Source: Treponema sp.
GTDB taxonomy: Bacteria; Spirochaetota; Spirochaetia; Treponematales; Treponemataceae
DNA length: 64,000 nucleotides
Direction of reading: 5' to 3'
Assembly (NCBI GenBank): GCA_017470605.1
Contig: JAFUYH010000017.1
Span: 1-64,000, forward strand
In this document: piece after piece, positions 23,838 through 33,863 of the stretch
How the letters are laid out: every line of letters begins with the position of its first letter
Position numbering within the stretch: the first letter of the stretch is position 1
Notes under the pieces: generated by a model
Told to the model about the DNA's origin: nothing
What the model saw: the letters and a program-made list of their open reading frames with translations, nothing else
The model's database searches: none
Made by a program: the position numbers and the translations under genes

Positions 23838-25532
23838 ATGCTTGAAGATTTTCTAGAAAGAACTGAATTTAAAGACTATAAGGATTTTTTTGAGAACTAT
23901 AAAATAAAGGTACCGGCAAACTTCAACTTCGGTTACGACGTAGTTGATGTCCTTGCCCAGCGCACACCGGATGCAAAGGCCTTTGTATGGTGCAACGATA
24001 ACGGCGAAGAGCTTGTTATGACTTTTGGCGAGCTTAAGGAACGTACAGACAAGGCTGCCGCTTACTTCCGCAGCATAGGAATCAAGCGTGGCGACTTTGT
24101 CATGCTGATTTTACAGCGCCGATATGAGTTCTGGATTTCTATTGTTGCCCTGCACAAGATTGGAGCCGCAGTAATTCCTGCAACCCACATGCTTACAAAA
24201 GAAGATATCGTATTCCGCTGTAACGCCGCTTACATCAAGGCCGTTGTTGCAGTAGACCACCGCGAGCTTTTTACTTATATAGAAGAAGCCCAGAAGGAAT
24301 GTCCTTCGCTCAAAACTCTTATTGCAGTTCCTCCTTTTGGAATTGACCAGGGCATGAGCGCAGACTTTAAGGCAAAACACCCAAGCTGGCTGGACTTTAC
24401 AGAAGGTTATCTCAATGTAAGTGAAGCAGCCCTAAACGACTTCCGTTCACTCAAGCGCGAAGAAATCAGCAAAAATGATGACATTCTTCTTGCATACTTT
24501 ACATCTGGAACAACAAGCCATCCAAAGCTGGTTTCACACAACTTCCTTTATCCTCTTGGACACATTGTTACAGCAAGCTACTGGCAGCAGGTTCAGAAGG
24601 GCGGTCTTCACCTTACTGTAGCAGATACAGGCTGGGGTAAGGCAGTGTGGGGCAAGCTCTACGGCCAGTGGATAGCAGAGTGCTGTGTATTTATCTATGA
24701 CTACCATGACAAGTTTAAGCCAATTGACCTTATCAAGCAGATTGAAAAACACCACATCACTTCTTTCTGTGCGCCACCTACAATCTACCGCTTCCTTATC
24801 CAGGAAGATTTGACCAAATATGATTTTTCAAGCTGTCTGCATTGGTCTACAGCAGGTGAGCCACTGAGCGAAGAAGTTTTCAACAAATGGAAGGAAATCA
24901 CAGGTAAAGAAATCCGCGAGGGCTTTGGTCAGACAGAAACAACACTGTCTCTCTTCAACTATGGCAACGAACGCATAAAGCCGGGCAGCCTTGGTAAGCC
25001 TGCTCCTTACTACAACGTTACTTTGATTGATGAAGAAGGAAACGAAGTAGAAGACGGTGAAGTTGGCGAAATCGTAGTTGATATGAAACACGGCCCTTTC
25101 CCAGGCCTTTTCATGGAATACTTTGGCGACCCGGTAAAAACAAAAGCTGTAATGCACGACGGCTACTATCATACATCAGATAACGCCTGGCGCGATGAAG
25201 ACGGCTACTTCTGGTTTACCGGCCGCAATGATGACGTAATCAAGTGCTCCGGTTACCGAATCGGAACCTTTGAAGTTGAATCCGTTCTTATGCAGCACCC
25301 GGCCGTTGTTGAATGTGCCGTTACAGCAGCCCCGGACCCGGTTCGCGGTCAGGTTGTAAAGGCTACAATCATTCTTGCAAAGGGCTACGAGCCTAGCGAT
25401 GAACTTGTAAAGGATATCCAGAACTTTGTAAAGAAAACAACGGCTCCTTACAAGTATCCGCGCATTGTTGATTTTGTTAAGGAACTGCCAAAAACAATAT
25501 CAGGCAAAATCAAGAGAAAGGATATAAAATAA
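23838..25532 (+). CDS. AMP-forming acyl-CoA synthetase (medium-chain/acetyl-CoA synthetase-like)
   Basis: ATG 23838 follows AAAAGGAAC; the longer frame from 23799 starts inside a repeat. The 564-aa enzyme has the phosphate loop YFTSGTTSHPK near residue 225, the GFGQTE motif near 360 and TGRNDDVIKCSGYRIG near 460. The terminal catalytic lysine is in TISGKIKRKD. It most resembles ACSM-type medium-chain or short-chain acyl-CoA synthetases; the substrate cannot be fixed. With the XRE-cupin gene it forms a common regulator-enzyme pair. The codon use is smooth and GC-richer than the accessory genes nearby. Confidence 0.87.
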   Translation: MLEDFLERTEFKDYKDFFENYKIKVPANFNFGYDVVDVLAQRTPDAKAFVWCNDNGEELVMTFGELKERTDKAAAYFRSIGIKRGDFVMLILQRRYEFWISIVALHKIGAAVIPATHMLTKEDIVFRCNAAYIKAVVAVDHRELFTYIEEAQKECPSLKTLIAVPPFGIDQGMSADFKAKHPSWLDFTEGYLNVSEAALNDFRSLKREEISKNDDILLAYFTSGTTSHPKLVSHNFLYPLGHIVTASYWQQVQKGGLHLTVADTGWGKAVWGKLYGQWIAECCVFIYDYHDKFKPIDLIKQIEKHHITSFCAPPTIYRFLIQEDLTKYDFSSCLHWSTAGEPLSEEVFNKWKEITGKEIREGFGQTETTLSLFNYGNERIKPGSLGKPAPYYNVTLIDEEGNEVEDGEVGEIVVDMKHGPFPGLFMEYFGDPVKTKAVMHDGYYHTSDNAWRDEDGYFWFTGRNDDVIKCSGYRIGTFEVESVLMQHPAVVECAVTAAPDPVRGQVVKATIILAKGYEPSDELVKDIQNFVKKTTAPYKYPRIVDFVKELPKTISGKIKRKDIK

Positions 25533-25533
25533 A

Positions 25534-25896
25534 CTAGAGACAGCTGTACAAGGCAAGAACCAGTACGGCTAAAACAAGAACAGAAACAATATATGCCCAG
25601 AATGGAGGTCCAGATTCAATTCCGTTCTGGGTATTTTTTTTATTAGAAGAAAGCGAAGCAGACACACTCCTGATAATATTCATATCCCGGCTCTGTTTCT
25701 GCTCAGGATTAACTGCATATCCGCATCTAGGGCAGCCGTCCTTAAAATCATCAGGCATACCAGTCTTTCCACATTCAGGGCATCTTACAGAAGCAAAAAA
25801 TTTTCCACATGCAGGGCAGACTTTTGATTTTCTTGGAACTTCAGAACCACAGCTTTCACAAAAAAACTTAGCCTCTTTTGAATCAGCACGCTTCAT
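25534..25896 (-). CDS. zinc-ribbon protein with C-terminal membrane anchor
   Basis: The 120-aa protein has at least three CxxC-type pairs: FCESCG, VCPACG, RCPECG and GCPRCG between residues 13 and 60. They form one or two zinc ribbons. A polar linker follows, then a single TM helix (about 100-118). It overlaps the upstream pseudo-receiver gene by 14 nt and has an AAGGAG site inside that gene. The function is unknown. Confidence 0.75.
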   Translation of the reverse strand: MKRADSKEAKFFCESCGSEVPRKSKVCPACGKFFASVRCPECGKTGMPDDFKDGCPRCGYAVNPEQKQSRDMNIIRSVSASLSSNKKNTQNGIESGPPFWAYIVSVLVLAVLVLALYSCL

Positions 25897-26518
25897 AAAG
25901 CTCCTTTATTTCCAGAGAAAGACATTTTCTGTCACTGTCTATACAGACAACCTTAGCCGAACAGTTTGTATATGTTCCGTCATGAAAAAAAGAAACATAC
26001 TTTAATATTTCACCGGAAGAAAACCTTGCACTGTCTTTTACACTGCAAATATAAACATTGCCGTCCTGTTCATCTACGCTTCCATAAGAAAAAGAGTTAT
26101 CATTTGGGTCAGTTAAAATTATACAGTCTGTTTTATCTTCAGCAGAAGGGAATGAAAGAGCCCCTCTTGCAAGAGTCTTGAATTCATCTTCAAGTTCATC
26201 ATTATCAAAAGAAGAAAAGATTTTTTTTACCCCCAAAAGAGCGCTTTTTTCCAATTCATCTTTAGAAAAAGGAGTAGAGGAGTAGAGATATAAATTTATT
26301 TCATTTCCCCCCAGACCGCTCTGCAAAAAAGATGCCATTGTTTTCCAATGCCTCGGATATTCATCAGTATCTATGATAATAATCTGAGGCTTTATCTCTT
26401 CCAGATTATCCATTGCCTTCATCAGCCATCTGTAAACAATTACATCATAACCGCGAAGAGAAATCTGCGTAAAGAAATTCAATACTTTTTCATTATTAGA
26501 AACAATCAGAGTTTTCAT
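25883..26518 (-). CDS. pseudo-receiver protein with C-terminal beta domain (possibly PilZ-like)
   Basis: Two ATGs lie at 26521 and 26518; the second is better spaced from GGAG. The N-terminal 120 residues follow the CheY fold (MKTLIVSNNEKVLNFF, IIIIDTDEY) but lack the acidic pair, so phosphorylation is doubtful. Residues 130-211 are beta-rich and could be a PilZ-like domain without a clear RxxxR motif, so c-di-GMP binding cannot be claimed. It abuts the upstream secreted-protein gene. Confidence 0.6.
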   Translation of the reverse strand: MKTLIVSNNEKVLNFFTQISLRGYDVIVYRWLMKAMDNLEEIKPQIIIIDTDEYPRHWKTMASFLQSGLGGNEINLYLYSSTPFSKDELEKSALLGVKKIFSSFDNDELEDEFKTLARGALSFPSAEDKTDCIILTDPNDNSFSYGSVDEQDGNVYICSVKDSARFSSGEILKYVSFFHDGTYTNCSAKVVCIDSDRKCLSLEIKELYEAC

Positions 26519-26521
26519 CAT

Positions 26522-27496
26522 TTACTCCGTTCCCAAATTTACAACATTATAGTCGTAAATCTGCCAGTAGCCTTCACGCTGACGAACCTTGTAAGTATAG
26601 CGTTTCTTTTCACTGAAGTTAGGATACTTAAACCATTCAATAACAGTTACCGTACCTTCTGTTGGCGAATAAGAAGTTTTTTCAATCTGGAATGCTTCCG
26701 GAACTGCAATAATGTCGTTTTCAATTCTGGCCTGCATCAAATCAGATTTATAAGACTGAATCATACGAAGCCTTTCATCAGCTGAAACAGATACATATCT
26801 TTTCTTCAAAGAAGGATTTCTCTGAAGCATTGACTCAACATCCATATAAAGGAAATACTGATCCCACAAAGTTTTCTGGCGGGCAATAATCGTCTGCTCA
26901 ACAACCTTATCCGGAGAAATATCAAGAGGCTTCAAGATTTCAACAGTTTCTGATTTTACAGGAATGAAAGAAGACGAAGCCGCAGCAGGAGAAGGGCGGA
27001 TTTCCAGAGTAAGCCGGTTAGACTTTAAGGAAATATAATTTGATTTATAAAGTTCTGGATAAAAGAAAAGTTCCAGATAATAAACAGAAGCTTCATCAAT
27101 TTTTAGGAAATCCTTTACGTTTTCTACAAAAGAATATTCTTCCCCCTGCTCCAGGGCTATTTCCCTAAAATAAACCGTCTGACTTGTAGTACGATTTTCA
27201 ATCAGCTTTGAAGTCTGTTCAAGCCTGCTGTTTTTTACAGTGTAGGCATTAAAGTCCAGACTGAATGAACGGTCATCAGCCAGTTTAAAACGAAGGGTTT
27301 CTGCACCGTTATTTTTAATTGTGACGTGCACCATAATCGGAGAATCTTCTGCATTTCCCGGATAAAACAGAGTCCTGTTATGATATTTAATTGAAACAGA
27401 AGCATTGGAAAAATTCTTTTCCTGCTGGGCAAATACTGCCATCTGTCCAAAAATGAATAAAACTGATATAATCGATAAAAGTTTACGGTTTTTCAA
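26522..27496 (-). CDS. conserved exported protein of unknown function
   Basis: The start is TTG at 27496, supported by AAGGAG 6 nt upstream and by the signal peptide that follows (ends FAQQ near residue 25). The 324-aa protein has an immunoglobulin-like region (about 30-160), an Ala/Ser linker and an alpha/beta C-terminal part ending in WQIYDYNVVNLG, like a small NTF2-type module. It heads a three-gene unit with the pseudo-receiver and zinc-ribbon genes and is divergent from mfd. No function is recognised. Confidence 0.65.
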   Translation of the reverse strand: MKNRKLLSIISVLFIFGQMAVFAQQEKNFSNASVSIKYHNRTLFYPGNAEDSPIMVHVTIKNNGAETLRFKLADDRSFSLDFNAYTVKNSRLEQTSKLIENRTTSQTVYFREIALEQGEEYSFVENVKDFLKIDEASVYYLELFFYPELYKSNYISLKSNRLTLEIRPSPAAASSSFIPVKSETVEILKPLDISPDKVVEQTIIARQKTLWDQYFLYMDVESMLQRNPSLKKRYVSVSADERLRMIQSYKSDLMQARIENDIIAVPEAFQIEKTSYSPTEGTVTVIEWFKYPNFSEKKRYTYKVRQREGYWQIYDYNVVNLGTE

Positions 27497-27538
27497 CGTA
27501 TTCTCCTTATAATGCTATTTATATCATCGGTATAAAAA

Positions 27539-30500
27539 ATGAAATCATTAACTTCTATAAACGAATTATTACATAATTGGCAGGACTTTAAAAGCAGCCT
27601 GAACATATTAACGTCACCAGAACAGACTTTTCCATGCAACATTCAGGGAATGCAGGGGAGTCTCTTTTCTTTTTTTACTGATGAATTATGCAAGGCTGCC
27701 CATTTCAAAAGTCTGCAGTCAAGCCAGTATTCTGCAACAAGCAAGAAGACACCTGAATACACAAGTTTTTCTTCTGACTTTCTGATTGTCGTTCCAACAG
27801 AAAACGAAGCTCTTGAACTTTACAATGACTTTAAAAGCGTCCTCGGCATTTCTGAGGTCTTCATATTTCCTGCATGGGGAACCGTTCCATACAGACCTGC
27901 CGCAAAAGGCTCCGTAATATTCGGAAAAAGAGCAGGCGTACTTTCGCAACTTGCCCTTCAAAATGAAAAAATCTCATTTAAAGAACATTCACGAATTTTC
28001 ATTTTCTCACAAAGAAGTTTCATGACGCCGCTTCCGCCGCCAGATTACATAAAAAGCCTTTCATTTACGCTAAAAAAAGGCGACCAGCTTAATACAAGCC
28101 GAATTGCAGAAAAACTTGGAGCAATGGGCTATATCAGGGTTCCAAAAGTAAACGTAAGGGGAGAATTCAGCCTGCGCGGTGAAGTTCTGGATATTTTTCT
28201 GCCAAACGAAGAACACGCCGCCAGAGTTATTTTTGATTTTGACCAGATTGAACAAATCAAGGACTTTGATCCAGACAGCCAGACAACAACAGGTTCAAAA
28301 GAAAAAATCCTCATTTATCCGATGAAAGAAGTTTTATGGACACCTGACTTCATCAATAAACTTGAAGAAAAACTTGATGAATACCAGAAAACGGCTGTAA
28401 GTGAAGGCGAAATAAATTTTAACGAAGGAACTACAATACATCTTCCTTTTACAGAAAATGCCCTTGAACAGAAAGAAAGGATAACCACTGAACTCAGACA
28501 CAGCGGCGAAAGTGAAGGTGAAGAATTTTTCTACCAGTTATTATGGGACAAAAACTACACGGTTCTGGATTACCTGAATCCATCTGCCTTTGTTTTATTT
28601 TATAACTTTGACAAGCTGGAAAACGGACAGATGGTAATCAGAAGGGAATATGAAAAACTCTACCGCACAAGCAGGGAACTCTATCCCGTTCTTCCTGTAG
28701 ACAGAATCCTCTTAAATTTCGATAAAACCAGAGAAAATATATCAAAATGTCTACTTTTTAGGACATTACAGAAAACGGAAGACCTTTCATCTTCTTCTAT
28801 AATCATAAATTCTGAACCTCCAAGAAGTTTTTTTGGTAATATAAACTATATAAAAGAGGAATTCACAAATCTTCAGCAGGATGGCTGGCAGATTTTCATC
28901 TATACTGATAATGAAAACCAGCAGCTTCGCATTCAGGAAATCTTTAAAGACTTTATAAATGATGAAAAAACAGATAAGCCTCTTATTTTAATTCCAAAAC
29001 CAATTTCCGCAGGTTTCTGCATTCCAGACTTAAAACTGCTTGTCATTCAGGAAAATGAAATTTTTGGAAGAAGAAAGTATGTTGCAAAAACTGTAAATAA
29101 GGCAAAAAGCAAGGCAATAGACACCTTTGTTGAACTGAATCCTGGAGATTACATTGTTCATGTAAACTGGGGAATCGGTCTTTTTCATGGAATTGAACGC
29201 GTAAAAACATCTGCCAACGAAAGAGATTATATCAAACTTGAATATGCAGATAATGAATTTGCTTTTGTTCCAATAGAGCAGGTAAACCTTGTTCAAAGAT
29301 ATATTGGAAATGAAGGTGAAAAACCAAAACTTGACCGCATAGGCAGCAAATCCTGGGAAAGCAGGAAAAGCAAGGTAAAACAGGCCGTAGAAGACCTTGC
29401 CCAAAAACTTATAGACCTTTATTCAAGGCGGCAGGCCGCAACAGGCTTTGCCTTTCCAAAAGAAACTGAATGGCAGGCGGCTTTTGAAGCAGCATTTCCT
29501 TATGAAGATACTCCAGACCAGATTACGGTTACAGAAGAAATCAAGGCTGATATGGAAAAACCGGTTCCAATGGACAGACTTGTTTGCGGTGATGTAGGGT
29601 ATGGAAAAACAGAAATTGCCATGAGGGCTGCGTTTAAGGCGGTTATGGGCGGAAAACAGGTGGCCTTTCTTGCCCCAACAACAATTCTTGCAGAACAGCA
29701 TTATGAAAACTGCAAGGAACGCTTTAAGAATTTCCCTGTTAAGATTGAAAGGATGTCCCGTTTTATAAGTCCCGCAGAACAGAAAAAGATTCTTGAAAAG
29801 CTTTCAAAGGGTGAAGTTGATATTCTTGTTGGAACTCACAGAATAATCCAGAAGGACGTTAAGTTTAAGAACCTTGGACTTATGATAATTGATGAAGAAC
29901 AGCGATTCGGTGTAAAAGACAAGGAAAAACTTAAAGTGATGAAAAACAACATCGACTGCCTTACCATGTCTGCAACACCAATTCCAAGAACTCTTCACAT
30001 GAGCCTGCTGAAAATCCGCGACATGAGCCTTTTAACAACTCCGCCTCAGAACCGCCAGCCGATAGAAACTGTTGTAGATGAATACACAGATGAAAGGGTT
30101 GCCCAGGCCATAAGACGGGAAATAGAGCGGGGCGGTCAGGTTTTTTATCTGCATAACCGCGTAGAATCCCTTATGGAAGTCCGTCATAAGATTGAAGGAA
30201 TTGTTCCGGAAGTTCTTGTTGATGTTGCTCATGGACAGATGACCAGCACAGAACTTGAAGAAATATTCCAGCGTTTCAAAATGGGTGGCTTTCACGTTCT
30301 GATTGCAACTACAATTATTGAAAACGGAATTGACATTCCAAACGTAAACACAATTATCATAGACCGCGCAGATATGTACGGTGTTTCCCAGCTTTATCAG
30401 TTGAGGGGGCGTGTAGGGCGGAGTGACAGGCAGGCTTACGCCTATCTGCTTTACCCGGAAAACAAGGCCCTTTCAGAAGTAGCAATGAAAAGACTTCAGG

Positions 30501-31135
30501 TTATAAGTGATTTTACAGAACTTGGAAGCGGATTTAAAATTGCAATGAAAGATATGGAAATCCGCGGGGCGGGAAATCTGCTTGGAAAAGACCAGAGCGG
30601 TGATGTTTATTCTGTTGGATTTGATATGTATGTAAGGCTTTTAAATGATGCAGTAAACCGCCTTACCATGCAAAAAGACTATCAGGAACAGACAGAAGTC
30701 CTTATGGAACTTGAATATACAGGCTTTATTCCGGACTCTTATATTACAAATCCTCAGATTAAAATGGAAATCTACAAAAAGATTGCAGCAATTACTGATG
30801 AGCAGGAATTTGATTCTGTTCTGGCAGAACTTTCAGACCGCTTTGGCCCGATTCCTGATGAAGTTTCAAGTCTTCTTGCCCTTGCAGAAATCCGCATAAT
30901 CTGCAGAAAACTGTCTATAAGTTCAATAAAAGAAAATCAGGGAGAAGTTGCCGTTGAATTCAAGCAGGTTGCAAACCTTTCAATTGATAAAATCCTAAAA
31001 CTGATAAAAGACAATCCGGGAGTAATCCGCCTGAACCAAAAACTCCCGAACGTCTTATTTATAAAATTAGGAAAAATCGGTCTCAAAGAAAAATCTGAAT
31101 TCATCAGAGAAAAACTTTCCCGCCTGTCTGCATAG
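27539..31135 (+). CDS. mfd: transcription-repair coupling factor
   Basis: The 1198-aa DNA translocase removes stalled RNA polymerase and recruits UvrAB. It has a UvrB-like N-terminal module (about 60-330) and an RNA-polymerase-interaction domain near 530-600 (GDYIVHVNWGIGLFHGIE). The SF2 motor follows, with Walker A GDVGYGKTE near 680 and motif II DEEQRFG near 785. The RecG-like TRG region comes next, then a C-terminal D7 domain. The length is slightly above the usual 1150. No Shine-Dalgarno sequence precedes ATG 27539; TATAAT at 27508-27513 would give a short leader of about 19 nt. Confidence 0.95.
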   Translation: MKSLTSINELLHNWQDFKSSLNILTSPEQTFPCNIQGMQGSLFSFFTDELCKAAHFKSLQSSQYSATSKKTPEYTSFSSDFLIVVPTENEALELYNDFKSVLGISEVFIFPAWGTVPYRPAAKGSVIFGKRAGVLSQLALQNEKISFKEHSRIFIFSQRSFMTPLPPPDYIKSLSFTLKKGDQLNTSRIAEKLGAMGYIRVPKVNVRGEFSLRGEVLDIFLPNEEHAARVIFDFDQIEQIKDFDPDSQTTTGSKEKILIYPMKEVLWTPDFINKLEEKLDEYQKTAVSEGEINFNEGTTIHLPFTENALEQKERITTELRHSGESEGEEFFYQLLWDKNYTVLDYLNPSAFVLFYNFDKLENGQMVIRREYEKLYRTSRELYPVLPVDRILLNFDKTRENISKCLLFRTLQKTEDLSSSSIIINSEPPRSFFGNINYIKEEFTNLQQDGWQIFIYTDNENQQLRIQEIFKDFINDEKTDKPLILIPKPISAGFCIPDLKLLVIQENEIFGRRKYVAKTVNKAKSKAIDTFVELNPGDYIVHVNWGIGLFHGIERVKTSANERDYIKLEYADNEFAFVPIEQVNLVQRYIGNEGEKPKLDRIGSKSWESRKSKVKQAVEDLAQKLIDLYSRRQAATGFAFPKETEWQAAFEAAFPYEDTPDQITVTEEIKADMEKPVPMDRLVCGDVGYGKTEIAMRAAFKAVMGGKQVAFLAPTTILAEQHYENCKERFKNFPVKIERMSRFISPAEQKKILEKLSKGEVDILVGTHRIIQKDVKFKNLGLMIIDEEQRFGVKDKEKLKVMKNNIDCLTMSATPIPRTLHMSLLKIRDMSLLTTPPQNRQPIETVVDEYTDERVAQAIRREIERGGQVFYLHNRVESLMEVRHKIEGIVPEVLVDVAHGQMTSTELEEIFQRFKMGGFHVLIATTIIENGIDIPNVNTIIIDRADMYGVSQLYQLRGRVGRSDRQAYAYLLYPENKALSEVAMKRLQVISDFTELGSGFKIAMKDMEIRGAGNLLGKDQSGDVYSVGFDMYVRLLNDAVNRLTMQKDYQEQTEVLMELEYTGFIPDSYITNPQIKMEIYKKIAAITDEQEFDSVLAELSDRFGPIPDEVSSLLALAEIRIICRKLSISSIKENQGEVAVEFKQVANLSIDKILKLIKDNPGVIRLNQKLPNVLFIKLGKIGLKEKSEFIREKLSRLSA

Positions 31136-31153
31136 GTCTGCATAGGTCTATAG
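31126..31153. repeat. tandem 10-bp repeat across the mfd stop codon
   Basis: GTCTGCATAG occurs at 31126-31135 and 31136-31145, followed by a partial GTCTATAG. The first copy contains the mfd TAG stop. The rest of the spacer to 31289 has no recognised element. Confidence 0.5.
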
Positions 31154-31289
31154 GGGGACTAACCATTCTGCCCATTCCACTAAGGGTACCCAAAACCACT
31201 ACTTACTATCTATAATGTACATTCTGTCTACTTATATCAATATTTAATCCTATTTTTTTTTATTTATGATGCCCCCTATTCTGCTCATA

Positions 31290-32555
31290 TTAAAAACTGC
31301 TTATAAATGCTTTGCAGGCATCTACTTTTGATTTTTCTCCGGCAATATATGAATATGCATTATCTGCAAAAGAAAGAATCATATTGTTATCATCCATGAC
31401 TGGAAGCATTTTGTTTATTGAATCATTATTAAAGCGGATTTTCATCAAGGCCTTATACTGCATTGATTCCAGCTGACCTGACTGCATTAAGGCAGTTAAA
31501 CTTTTATTACTTATAGGAACGCCCTTGTCATTTTTCTGTAAAAGAGCGTAATCAGGATTATTCAAAAGATAATTCATAAATATGGCGGCTTCTTTTGGAT
31601 TCTTACAGTCTTTTTTTATGGCATACATGGAAGCAGGTTTTAAATACCAGCCGGATTCGCTTGCCCCTGGAGTTGAAATAAAATTGCCTAAAACAGCCCT
31701 ACCGCCTAAGGCAGATACTTCATCTATAAAAATAGAAGTTTCATTACACCATAAAACGGCACCGGCAACTTTCTTTTCGCGAATTGCAGGAATCTGAAAA
31801 CCATCATTCAGTGAATATATAATATTTTCATCAACGAGAGTTTTTACAAAATCATAAATAAGAGATATTTCTTCTTCTGAAATGTTCAAAGAACCGTCTT
31901 CAGAAAACATTTTCTTTGAATAAGTCTGTTCAAACCAGGCTAAAGCAACAAAAAACAGATGCCTTTTACTAAGTGTAAAAAGGTACATATCTTTCTTTTT
32001 TAATACTCTTGCCATTTCAAAAAGTTCATTCCAGGTAGACGGAATATCAAGATTATTTTCTTCCAGAACATTCATATTAAAAACAGGAATAGCCGTATTA
32101 AAGGCAATTGGAATTGCATTAAGTTTTCCGTTCTGTGTGCCATAAGACAAATCATCAAGGGTAAAATTATATAAATCAATATATTCAGAAAGCGTATTAA
32201 GGTCATAAAAACCATTTCCGTCTTTTGAATATTTATAAAGCCAGTCAAAGTTTAAAAGCATAAGGTCAGCACAAGTTCCACTTGTAATCAAATCACCAAT
32301 ATTCGCTTCATATTCCAGCCATGAATTATCTTCCGGTAAAATATGAATTGAAGGATAAAGTTTTTCAAAATCAGAAATTCCCTGCAAGGTATAATTTGCT
32401 CTGTCTTCTTTTCCCCACCATGAAAACCTGATATTACACTCTTTTCCACTTACAGACGTTTTTTCAGTCTGTTTGTACTTGCATGAAAAAAAAGAGAAAA
32501 TAAAAAATGGGATAAGAAAAAATATAATTTTTTTAGCGTTCTGCATAGATTTCAT
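31290..32555 (-). CDS. extracellular solute-binding lipoprotein (family 1, sugar type)
   Basis: The 421-aa protein has a lipoprotein signal ending FFSC (Cys25) and a periplasmic-binding fold like ABC sugar receptors: FSWWGKEDRANY, a central hinge region and KEAAIFMNYLLNNPDY near 330. GGAG lies 7 nt before the ATG at 32555, inside the HD-GYP gene, giving a 23-nt overlap. No permease or ATPase genes are adjacent, so it may deliver ligand to another transporter or act as a sensor for the HD-GYP protein. Confidence 0.8.
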   Translation of the reverse strand: MKSMQNAKKIIFFLIPFFIFSFFSCKYKQTEKTSVSGKECNIRFSWWGKEDRANYTLQGISDFEKLYPSIHILPEDNSWLEYEANIGDLITSGTCADLMLLNFDWLYKYSKDGNGFYDLNTLSEYIDLYNFTLDDLSYGTQNGKLNAIPIAFNTAIPVFNMNVLEENNLDIPSTWNELFEMARVLKKKDMYLFTLSKRHLFFVALAWFEQTYSKKMFSEDGSLNISEEEISLIYDFVKTLVDENIIYSLNDGFQIPAIREKKVAGAVLWCNETSIFIDEVSALGGRAVLGNFISTPGASESGWYLKPASMYAIKKDCKNPKEAAIFMNYLLNNPDYALLQKNDKGVPISNKSLTALMQSGQLESMQYKALMKIRFNNDSINKMLPVMDDNNMILSFADNAYSYIAGEKSKVDACKAFISSF

Positions 32556-33855
32556 CTTTTAACTCCAAAAACAGCTCTACAACTTCCGGATCAAAATGTT
32601 CTCCTGCTTCTCTTTCAATTAAAGCAAAGGCATCTTCATAAGACATAGGCTTTTTATAACAGCGTTCTGCAATAAGGGCATCAAAAACGTCTGCAACTGC
32701 CATTATGCGGGCACATAAAGGAATCTCACTCCCCTTTTTTCCTGTTGGATAGCCCTTTCCGTTCCACTTTTCATGATGATAATTCGCAATATCTGAAGCA
32801 ATATCTACATATTCTTTATTTTCAATTCCGCCTATTATATCCTTTACAATCTTTCCACCTGCGGCCGCATGGGTTTTCATAATTTCAAATTCTTCTGGAG
32901 TAAGTTTTCCGGGTTTATTTAAAATTGCATCAGGAATAACGATTTTTCCTAAATCATGCATCGGAGCGGCTCTGGTAACGCAATCTATAAAATTATCAGT
33001 AAGGACATCACTCCATCTGCCTTTCTTTTTTGCCTGCATCAAAATCATATTTACAAGATGACTGGTGCGTTTTACATGCTGACCTGTTTCTCCACTTCTG
33101 CTTTCCACCAAATCTGCAATTCCCATAATTGTGTTATATTGGATTTCAGAAATGCGCATTTCGCTGGATTCAGATTTTGACTTAAAGAATTTATTTTTCT
33201 GCTCAAGATCTTTTAAAACTCTATAGCTGTAAATAATGCTTATAATAATTGCAATGACAATAACAATAAATCCCAATATAGAAAAGAGCTGGGAATTATG
33301 TATATAAGCCGCCATTTCTGCCTTTGAATTTTCTATGTAGGCCTTAGTTATTTTGGAAAGTATATCTATACTGTAATTAACACTGTTCATTAAAGGAAGA
33401 ATATTATTATCAAAAAATTTTGCCATATCTTCCTGACTTTCAAACTCTTTCATTGAAAGCAGAACTACGTTAAAATTCAGGTATTTTAAGATGTCGTCAT
33501 TTACGCTGCGGAATAAAAGTTCTTTTTCTGAACCAGGCTGCATATTTTTCATCAGCTGACCGTGTACAAATAGCTGCTGTCTCAGTTCAAGTTCTGTTTG
33601 AGTCAGTTCTTTAAGAGTTTCTGCCTGTGTAGATTCTGAAGAATTCAATACAATAGACATGTTGTATTCGTATTTATACAAAAGGCTTCTAATCTGCTCT
33701 ACATCTGATTCTGCTTCAAAAACATCTTCTATCATTGAATTAAACAATGTTGACTGATGATCCAGACTGTACTGAAGAAAAATAATGCCTATAATACCGG
33801 CCAATTCTGCTATAAAAGTTACAATTAATGCACTTATTGAAAGACTCTTTTTCAC
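32533..33855 (-). CDS. membrane HD-GYP phosphodiesterase with periplasmic four-helix sensor
   Basis: The start is GTG 33855. The 440-aa protein has TM1 (about 8-28), a helical periplasmic region (about 30-185) like a chemoreceptor 4HB domain, TM2 (about 190-212) and an HD-GYP domain (about 240-430). The domain contains HDLGK and the HHEKWNGKGYP signature, so c-di-GMP hydrolysis is expected. Translation is coupled to a solute-binding lipoprotein, suggesting a ligand-controlled c-di-GMP switch. An extended -10 promoter sits only 8 nt before the start. Confidence 0.88.
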   Translation of the reverse strand: MKKSLSISALIVTFIAELAGIIGIIFLQYSLDHQSTLFNSMIEDVFEAESDVEQIRSLLYKYEYNMSIVLNSSESTQAETLKELTQTELELRQQLFVHGQLMKNMQPGSEKELLFRSVNDDILKYLNFNVVLLSMKEFESQEDMAKFFDNNILPLMNSVNYSIDILSKITKAYIENSKAEMAAYIHNSQLFSILGFIVIVIAIIISIIYSYRVLKDLEQKNKFFKSKSESSEMRISEIQYNTIMGIADLVESRSGETGQHVKRTSHLVNMILMQAKKKGRWSDVLTDNFIDCVTRAAPMHDLGKIVIPDAILNKPGKLTPEEFEIMKTHAAAGGKIVKDIIGGIENKEYVDIASDIANYHHEKWNGKGYPTGKKGSEIPLCARIMAVADVFDALIAERCYKKPMSYEDAFALIEREAGEHFDPEVVELFLELKDEIYAER

Positions 33856-33863
33856 AACTATCT

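Noticed and set aside
31150..31279. Inverted ATAGGGGG/CCCCCTAT pair after mfd
   Set aside because: It has only 8 bp with a loop over 110 nt; too weak to call a terminator or element.
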